A stretch of 64,000 nt of DNA from Mytilisepta virgata (lineage: Eukaryota; Mollusca; Bivalvia; Mytilida; Mytilidae), in assembly GCA_028015205.1 (NCBI GenBank), contig CM051512.1:4958755-5022754 (forward strand), given 5' to 3'. The notes beneath the pieces were generated by a model that made no database searches, was not told the DNA's origin, and saw nothing but the letters and a program-made list of their open reading frames with translations. Below, piece after piece: positions 22,501-31,500 of the stretch. Made by a program: the position numbers and the translations under genes. How positions within the stretch are numbered: the first letter of the stretch is position 1; every line of letters begins with the position of its first letter.

Positions 22501-25500
22501 GCTTTGATTTGAATTCACACCTTTCAACATGCGTTTCGCAAAATGAAATCTCATACACGTTACATAATTCCTATCCAATTTTCCTTACAACACGCATACG
22601 ATTCACACGGTGTATTGCACGTTCAACCATCAGTATTAACTAAATTAATCGCAATTAACAGGAAAGGTCCATCGATTATCCGACAATTATCCAATAAGAA
22701 ATTCTCGAAACACAAGTATAGGAATATTGTCACGGACGGCAAGTGATGGCTAAGAGAATTCAAAAGTCAATAAAATTAACATTTAATATTATAAAAAAAA
22801 ATACATATAAATAAATAAGTTACTATTGACGACATATTGAAAATATCAGTTAGCTTTAAAAGTCCAAATTGTTACAAAATTTAGATACTAAATCCAATGT
22901 CCAAAACAATGCTTCCGGTACGAAACAAACTGGCCCAGTGCATCATAATCACAGCTGCTCTATTGTCGTTGAAATACGGGTTCTCAGTTCTAATTCTATG
23001 TTGCCTGTCGTTGAATACTACTACATAAACACTGCAGATACTACTACGCTGTTGATACAGTTACACTCTGTTACGTAAATACTACATGTACAGTTACGCT
23101 CAGTACACCAATACTACGGGTTCAGCTACACCCAATTTACTCCAATGTACAGCTACATCGATACTACATATTCACCCATGCTACAATACTAGCCCTGGGA
23201 CCTTCCAAATACATATAAAATATGTTATTTGTCACACATTTTACTACAATGTAGGCACAATGTACAGAGAATACATAGCATTGTCGTATGACTACATAAT
23301 TACTCAATAAAATTTAATTTTTAAACGTTCACCTTGAACACAGTCAATATGCAATTTGTACACAGATTAATCGCTGAATAATACTTGAAATACACTAATA
23401 ATTGTAATTTGTTACTCAAAACGGCTTCTTATAAACTGTTATACAACGCATATTCCATATCTCATAATTTGAACAGAAAATGCATACCCCATCGACATAT
23501 TCGACCTTCATATTAGCGTAATTTAATTAGATAATACTTAAGATTAAAACAGAAAAAAATTGTTTCCGTAAGGTATTTATTTCTCGGAACTTACAAATTA
23601 AAGTAAATTCATTGCAAATTTTAAAATGCTTTTGAAAACTGAACATTTTAGCACATTTAAACATTTAAAACAATTACTAATGAGTTAAATCTTACCTTAG
23701 ACATTCAGTGAACACCACGCCACATTACAACACATGTAAATTTAAACAGAAATGGGTGCAAACCCGTGCACCGAAACCTATTTCTTCAAGGTTCTATCTA
23801 CAAGTGATCGCATGGTCTGACGATTGTACACGTCACTAATTAATCAAGAAGAGATAACCCAACATGAATTAAATATGGCCTGATGTAAAACAAGGCCTTA
23901 ATATAAAACCTGGACCCACAAAATACAATGAAAACTGCACTGAATCATCCCTCTCGTTTACTGACAAACCGTAAATTCAGCACAGAAAATTATTTAAATA
24001 GCATACAAACGATATGTATACATAATAAAGACTGTATGTGACAAACATAAATTTTCGTTTCTGTTTCAAACATTTCAAGGTAAAATAATATAAATACTGG
24101 ATGTGAATAGTATGTTAATTTATGACTTCCTTATTTTTTTGTCGATTTTTGTACCTGAAACATGTAACGTTACTGATTGAACATTGACGTATTAATTCTG
24201 GTTTTGATTGTAAAGGGGTTTCTTAGCTGTATTTCACGAATGTCTATTCGTATTTTTGTCAGTAAGTCTTTCAAATTATATGAACCATAGCAAATGTCAC
24301 CGATCAATTACTTAGTTAACGATACGCAGGTATCAAGACGTGAATGACATACTGGTTCAGACACAAAGCTTATACACAAGTATAATCCGTGACTTTTGAT
24401 AAGTTGGTGCCAGGGATTTTGTTCATCGGTGACTCATGACAGCTCAATAGATGAGGGGCTCCTTAGGGTTCACCTACTCTTTAGGTCTTGAAATTTGAAA
24501 GGCTTAATTGAGTGGAAAGTAGAAACCTATAATTTATTGTAAGAAGTGTTTTATAAACAATGTAATTATGTTTCACATTAGATACCAACATTAGCCAACC
24601 TACCAGTTGGGAAGTTCTATAAGGATCACGTGGGACTAAATTTGTTTTTTTCAACGAATGCTTCCTTTGGTAGAAATAGTGAAAAGCTAGCCAATGCTGA
24701 TACGAAGCTGAATTACATCTTATACAGAAAAGGTAACAAGAAAATTGACTCTGATGTCAAGCTTTAAGAATCTACCCATCACATTCTTTATGAAATCAAC
24801 TTCTCTTTCAGTTTTAGGTTTCAGGATTTAATTTTCGATAGAATTATTGCATGCAATCTGTTGATACGCTATAACGATTTAATAATTTGATTTTCAAAAT
24901 GGGTTTAATTTTAGAGTCGAACTCCGAAAAAAATATTAAATTTAGTTTTCGACCTACACGACTCCTTCCTTGGATGTATTTTATTTCTTTAAAGTATAAA
25001 CACTTTAGGTACGTGTGCAATAATAAAACATTTTGAATTCTTGTTTTGACATAAAGAGGACACATATACCGAAGGAGCAACCAAAACAAACCGCAATGCA
25101 TCAGACAGACAAACCCGGGAAGACAAATGAGCAACCAAAAGCACAACAAATAAACACTGAAAACTAAAAAACAATGAACAACACCAAGTCCTATAAAAAC
25201 CAGGAGTGAAATCATGTTCCTCCTCCGCATTCGGCACTCGTTGTGAAGTTTAATAAAATCAGTCCGGTGTTATTCACAAATCGGTGGAGGTAAATGAAAT
25301 GTTACGACAGTTGGAAGAGGTCTAACGTCATCTTGGATACTGGAACACTGTAACTGTCAATAAATTCGTGATGACGACAGAAGTATACGAACACAGTTCA
25401 GGTAGGAATTGAGGTGGTGGTGGAGCCTGAAAGGACGTTGCCGGGAACGGTAATTACGTCACAGGAAGTTTCGACACTGGAACTCACGTGACCCGCGCCG

Positions 25501-28500
25501 GAAGAACCGGAAGACAGGCGCATGCGAAACCGGAAGTGATAGGCTCCCGCTATTCGTTTTAGGATGTGACGTAAGTCACGTGCTGGGACCTTGATGCACC
25601 GACCGCGCATGCGTGACCGGAACCGGAAGTACCCGGAAGTGGTTTGCGCGCATGCGAAACTGGAAGTGACGGATTTTCGCGCCATTTTCCCATTATTTTT
25701 TAACGAATGACGTAAGTCACGTGATTGGACTAATGTAAGGTCTGGGCATGTGTGACCGGACCCGGAAGTGGGTTGCGCGCATGCGCAACTGTAAGTAGTG
25801 GAATTTCCTTTAATTTGTTTACGGCCAGTCACGTGCTGGGAGCTGGATGTGCTTTAATTGACTGATTATCTCCACTTATCCCACTCTTTTCCCCACGGGT
25901 GATGTTTTCTGTGAGGACGAAAAATAGGATTTTATTATGTCCTATTACCTCCAAGTGATGCTGTCACCATTAAATCAATGGAGAGGTCTCCTTAGCAACC
26001 GCCTTGGCAACGGCGGGGCATTTCATTGCTCTATGATTCACTTTGTTTCTCTTCTCTTGTTCTTTGCTGCTCCTAGCTGTTCATCGCTATTCATGACCTT
26101 ACTTGCGTGCTCATTTCAGTTTTTTTGGGGCTTCATGTTACTGTTTTCGCTGCAGCTGCGCTCCTGGTGCTTGTTGCTGATTGACATCGCTGCTCTTCTC
26201 TTGCTCATCGCTGCTTTTTTCTTGCTCTTTGTTGCTTATCGGTGTTTTCTCTTGTTCTTCGCTGCACATCGCTGTACATCGCTGCTCATCACTGTTTTTC
26301 TCTTGCACTTTGTTGCTCATCGCTGTTTTTCTCGTGCTCTTTGCTGCTCATCGCTGTTTTTCTCTCCCTCTTTGCTGCTCATCCCTAATGATGACCTTCC
26401 TTACGTGCTCATTTCATTTTTTTGGGGCTCCTTGTCACTGTTGTCGCTGCTGCTGCTGCTCCTGCTGCTTGTTGCTGTTCGTCATCACTGCTCTTCTCTT
26501 TCTCATCGCTGTTTTTCTCTTGCTCATCGCTGTTTTTCTCTTGCTCTTTGCTGCTCATCACTAATCAGGACCGTACTCGTGTGCTCATTTCAGTTTTTTT
26601 TCGGGGGCTTCTTGTCGCTGCTTTCAACGAAAATATAATCAGAGGTTTTGTTTAATATCGTCAGTTGTTTGAAGACTGTCAAACAACACACACGTATCAA
26701 TCGGATCGAAAACGCCTCTCATTGGTTTATTGGTTTCTGCTAGATATTTAATACCTGTGGATCTTTCTAACACCAAAGCAAAACCTACAATGAAAAGGAA
26801 AATATTTCCAACCAAAGTGAAGAGAACCAAATGGCTGGACAACACAAGTGGAGAACCCAGCAAAGTGGATCCAAACAAGAATTGTACAAAGTGTCAAATG
26901 AACAAGAGCTTTGCGGAATTCTCCAAAAACACGAATATCTGCAAGGGGTGTAGAAGGATTGACAACGAGTGGACAAGACTTAATAGAGACCTCATCAGAA
27001 AAGTGAAATCTGAACCGATGAGCAGCAAAGAGCAAGAGAAAACCTGCGATGAGCAAGAGAAGAGCAAGAGAAACTTAGCGATGAGCAGCAAAGAGCAAGA
27101 GAAAAACAGCGATGAGCAAGAGAATAGCAGCGATGGCGAACAGCGACAAGCACCAGGAACAGCATCAGCAGCAAAAACAGTGACAAGTAGCCCAACAAAA
27201 CTGAAATGAGCACGCGAGTAAGGTCACGAGTATCGATGAACAGCAAAGTGCATCATATAACAATGAAATGGACCGCCGTTGCAAAGGCGGTTGCTAAGGA
27301 CACCCCCATTGATCTATTGGTGACAGCATCAGCTGGAGTTAAGGGGACATAATCCAGTCCTACCTTAAGTCCTCACAGAAAACATCACCCGTGAGGAAAA
27401 GCGCGAGAAAAGGGGGAGATAATCGTAAAGTATATCTGTACTTTGATTACTCTCGGACTTCGAAATAACAGTGAGAGTATCAGAGGCTCGATGCGAGACC
27501 CTAACCTATACAGACCGATTAAAGATCCATTGACGACCGAGAAGTGCGGGAAAAGGGAGATAATCCAATCAATATTCTGTTCAAGCATGGCACTTCCGGG
27601 TTCAAGCTATTGACTTACGTCGCTTCCGTCAACAAATAAATGCTTGCTAAAACCATGGTTAAGAAGCTTTAAAGACATCAAAACACATTTTATTCTTTTC
27701 AATTTATACATATTATTTTTTTTTTGGCCGGGGGTGTTAGAATTATGATTGTTAAAACTAGGGCCCTACATGGTTTGAATATTAAAGTGTTATTTTATCA
27801 TGTATTTATTGTAGTAGTATTATTGCATAAGGTGTTCCAGCGAAGCCGAAGTCCAATATGGCTAGCCAAGGACCAATAACTAAGCCAATATGTAAACCTT
27901 GCGCAATTATACCTTTATTGACTAACCAGTCCAATATGTCATATTGACTAGTCCATATGATCTTTTAATGCCTATCCAGTCAAATATATCATATTGACTT
28001 GTGCAAATTTGATGTTTATTGACTAACAGTCCAATATGTCATATTGACTTGTCAATACGGCATATTGGACGGGTATATGTCGTATCGGCTTACTTTGGCA
28101 TTTTGTATTGTATTGACAGGTTTTATCATATTTAGGCTTATATTCTATTGCTAGTCAATAACTTTCAAATGTATTTTACTTATATTCAGTATGATCATGT
28201 TCTGTATATAGGTGATTTGCCTAGTTTTTATTTGTGAAAACATGCCCCAACAATAAGATGAGAATGAAAATTGACTATTCATGTCAATTAAAATTGTAGT
28301 CGAATAATTGTCACACGGATTTCGTTGGAATCTACACCTCAGTATTGATTGGCTGATGTACAAAAGTAGTAAGGACAAACTGTCTAGAACACTCGATTTG
28401 GATATTTTGCAAAACTTCGACAGATAAGATTTTAAAAAATACATTGGTGTAATATGGCAAACACAGGAAGTTTCTTCTGCTGCTATATTCCTGATAAAGA

Positions 28501-31500
28501 AACAATGTCTTAAAACGCTAGGCAATCCCATTTGATCTTCAACTCCTAATTTTGTCTGAGTGATTTTCAGTGTCTCTTTTGAAAAACAAATCAATATCAC
28601 AAGAACATCAAATACATAATTTATCCGTAATGAACAAGACTAGATGGTTTTTAACAGACAGCCATATCTAAAGTTTTTTTGTTATGGCAAATTCGTAAAT
28701 GGAGATACTAGAATCTGAGAGGTTGATGCCGTCACATAATTATGTCTACTAGCGGAAGCCATTATTTGATATTCAATATAAACATTTCTCAATAGCATTG
28801 TGAATACTATCGGTGCACATAACAAAATGACTATTTTTAAGGTCCATATTCAGAAAATGGAGACGGCCATGTTTTCACCATTCTTGACAGATTGAAAGGA
28901 AAAAACCATTATCCAGATAGTCAGATCCTATTTAAACCACAACCCTTAGAGGATGGTCTAATTGGTTCATTTGTTAAAGAGGTATGCGTATATAAGGATA
29001 GAATTTCTACTGGGTAATTACAAATTATATGTTTGATATATCAACTACTGCAATCTTTTCAGGAAGATTTTGTTACCTACTAGGTATTGTTAATACTATT
29101 TTATATAAATGTAAATTAGTACACAAATTCCTGAATAATTGTGTAGATAATGACATAAAATTGGACGGAATATATAAACCTATGTATTCGTTTCTCCCCT
29201 ACCAGTTTCAAACTCTTAATGATTTTGAAAAGAATGTGGCAAAGTTTATTGGTCACCAGTAAAAATTGTTCGTCACACCGGAAATTATACAAACTTTATA
29301 AAACATACACGTATGTCATTTAAAAGTTTTGACTTGGGTCTTACGATTCTTTGCATATAGAAAATATAATCGTGTTAGAAAAAATAATTTTTATACATGT
29401 GAAATAGCTTCCGCAAAAAGGAATATAAAGTTAAATTCTTCTATATGTCATGTATGTTATTCAGTTATTAGGTCCACTGTTTCCAAGTCGAGACCTTAAT
29501 GTCGTCTGACACATGTCTTGCTATCTATATAAAATAACCTTATCTTTTTAAACCTCTCTGATAGATATTAATTAACGGAAAATGGTATGAATCCTCGTGG
29601 TATATTGTCCATGTTTTTTAGACTTTGTTTTATTCTGTTTTTATTTGTTAGTATTATATATTCAGTAATAGTTTGTTCTGTTCGTTATACCTTATTCTTA
29701 TCCCTGATTTGTTTTGTTTGTTTGTTTTTGGTTGTTTTATTGTGTTCAATTTTAATATATGACTTCGATATTCCGTTACCGTCATATAAACAGTAGAACT
29801 CCGATTGCTTGAACTTCAAGGGACCGCCGAAATATGTTCTAAATTATCGTTAGTTTGTACGAGTTTCTTTAGTATGGACAATTTCAAGTGCACTTCCTAT
29901 TCGAGTTGGTAAAGCTGATCATTACCACGAAATATTTTCAATTAAGCATGTTAATCACCAATTAACAGTAAAAATATTGTCTTGAACTGTAAACATTTAT
30001 CTGTCACAACTTTAAGTATCAGGTAACACGATTGTACATTTAAGTATCTAAAAATCAATGTTAAAGAAACAATGGATTTTTAATATGAGAATAAAGGGAA
30101 AACTGACAGTTCGAACCATCGGTGGTTTATTAGCATGCAAGTGAGCTCACATGTGATTTTAAGAAATGTCTATGATGTCAGTTTTAAACCTGTTGCCTCA
30201 AGTATGACATCTGTTAAGATTTAATGATAAATAATGTTTCATTGATTGCTATCCATTTTGACTTTTAGGAAGAGATTTTTTTTTTCATTTCGCCACAACA
30301 AACGTTTACTGTTGGTACAACACATACGGCTACAATCATATAGTAATATAATCTAAGGTTCAAATGAACAAATCGGATATTATCATGATTATGATGAAAA
30401 ATATAAATGACAAAAAAAAATTAGAATACTTAAAATGACATGTAAACTTTTAGACTCTGTACCGGGTTGAAATCGTATGGCTTTCAGGATTCCTGTGCAC
30501 AAAAGCAATTTGACCATTTCGTGTCGGATACATCAGACCATCAGTACAACACATGCAGAAAAGGTAGAAATATTAATTGTTTCTGTTTTTTACAAATTTT
30601 GTAATCAGATATTTTATCATTATTAAACTACCAATTATCACTTGCTTTTTTTCAGCAAATGAATGAATTGCATTAATGTTTCTTTACTTATATATTTAAT
30701 GTCTTCCAGGTACAAGATCAACTTCGAGAAAGAACAACACTAAACGGGTTTATAGCTTTGGTATTTTTATTACATGAACACAGTACCGGGTATATAAGAC
30801 TTGCCAGTCGGAATCCTTTCGTTCATCCTGAAATAAATCCAAACTATCTAGCTAATGCAGAAGATCTCAATATAATTCTCAGAAGTGAGTATAATGGAAG
30901 ATCTGATCTGTTGAATACAGTGTATACTTTATAGTTTGAATTAAAAAGCGACAGAAGAAAAATATTCTTTATTGTACAAACTGTATATAGATGTAGTGCT
31001 TATAGTATTTAGGAGCTATAATTTTACTTGTTCGTATTTTTTTCGAAGTTTTTCAGTACATTTTACAATACGCATATACCAAATACTTAGGTCCGCACTT
31101 CGGCAGTACCCTTGTAAAAGCTAGTAAAGTAGTATTAAGGTTTCTAGAAGGAGAAATAATCTTACAAAAAATATTGAGATCAATAAGTATACCACCCTTA
31201 GCCTCAATTTAAATGGTATTGGTATACCAAACAACGTCTCCAATTGCCTTACTTTTGTTAAACACTAAAACCCTCTGTAATAAAGCGTATCACAAAATAC
31301 CAAAATAAATACGATGCACTGTATGGCCATTTCGTTTAATTGACTGACAAATCATCAGCAGTGCTAGAGCAATTAGTCAACCTTTCCAACAAATATAAAG
31401 TCATTATATACAGTGCAGTAAGAAATATTCAGTGTTGATGCATAACATCTTCACTTATCATTAGGCCAGGAATTTTAAGAATGCTCGCTGGTCATGTTTT

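Larger units (their letters stand above)
25360..27640. mobile_element. Large foldback element, intron 7 copy 2 (right arm truncated)
   Basis: Left and right arms are inverted copies. For example, GGGTGATGTTTTCTGTGAGG at about 25899 appears inverted in the right arm near 27371-27395, and CCTTAGCAACCGCCTTGGCAACG near 25990 is inverted near 27273-27300. Inner arms consist of ~30-bp repeats: on the left TGCTCATCGCTGTTTTTCTC and on the right its complement. Outer arms are CpG-rich. The core (26650-27000) begins a CxxC open frame. The right arm stops at 27640, whereas the copy-3 right arm continues for about 400 more bases, so this copy is deleted there. No transposase was recognised. Confidence 0.8.
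24733..28841 (+). other. Intron 7 of copy 2
   Basis: A 4.1-kb intron containing, in order, a SINE body fragment (25055-25260), the foldback element (25360-27640), a palindromic CATATTGAC repeat cluster (27850-28110) and about 700 bases of plain sequence. The acceptor is the pyrimidine tract CTATTTTTAAG. Confidence 0.8.
28982..30709 (+). other. Intron 8 of copy 2
   Basis: A 1.7-kb intron. It holds a short hydrophobic open frame (29587-29796) and, at 29791, a sequence resembling a pogo/Tigger terminus. No other element was recognised. Aligns with 56279-58053, where about 50 extra bases occur near 57300-57345. Confidence 0.75.

Noticed and set aside
25398..25832. 144-aa minus-strand frame with repeated AQTTSG motifs
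   Set aside because: A by-product of the CpG-rich arm subrepeats; the repeated peptide follows the DNA repeat period and nothing resembles a known protein.
25937..26655. Long Leu/Cys/Ser-rich open frames (up to 233 aa) that look like membrane proteins
   Set aside because: They are translations of the ~30-bp inner-arm repeats of the foldback, open in several frames and on both strands; the same happens at 53245-54526. No unique sequence supports a protein.
28151..28600. 149-aa minus-strand open frame in intron 7 of copy 2
   Set aside because: Not preserved in the closely similar intron of copy 3 and shows no recognisable domain.
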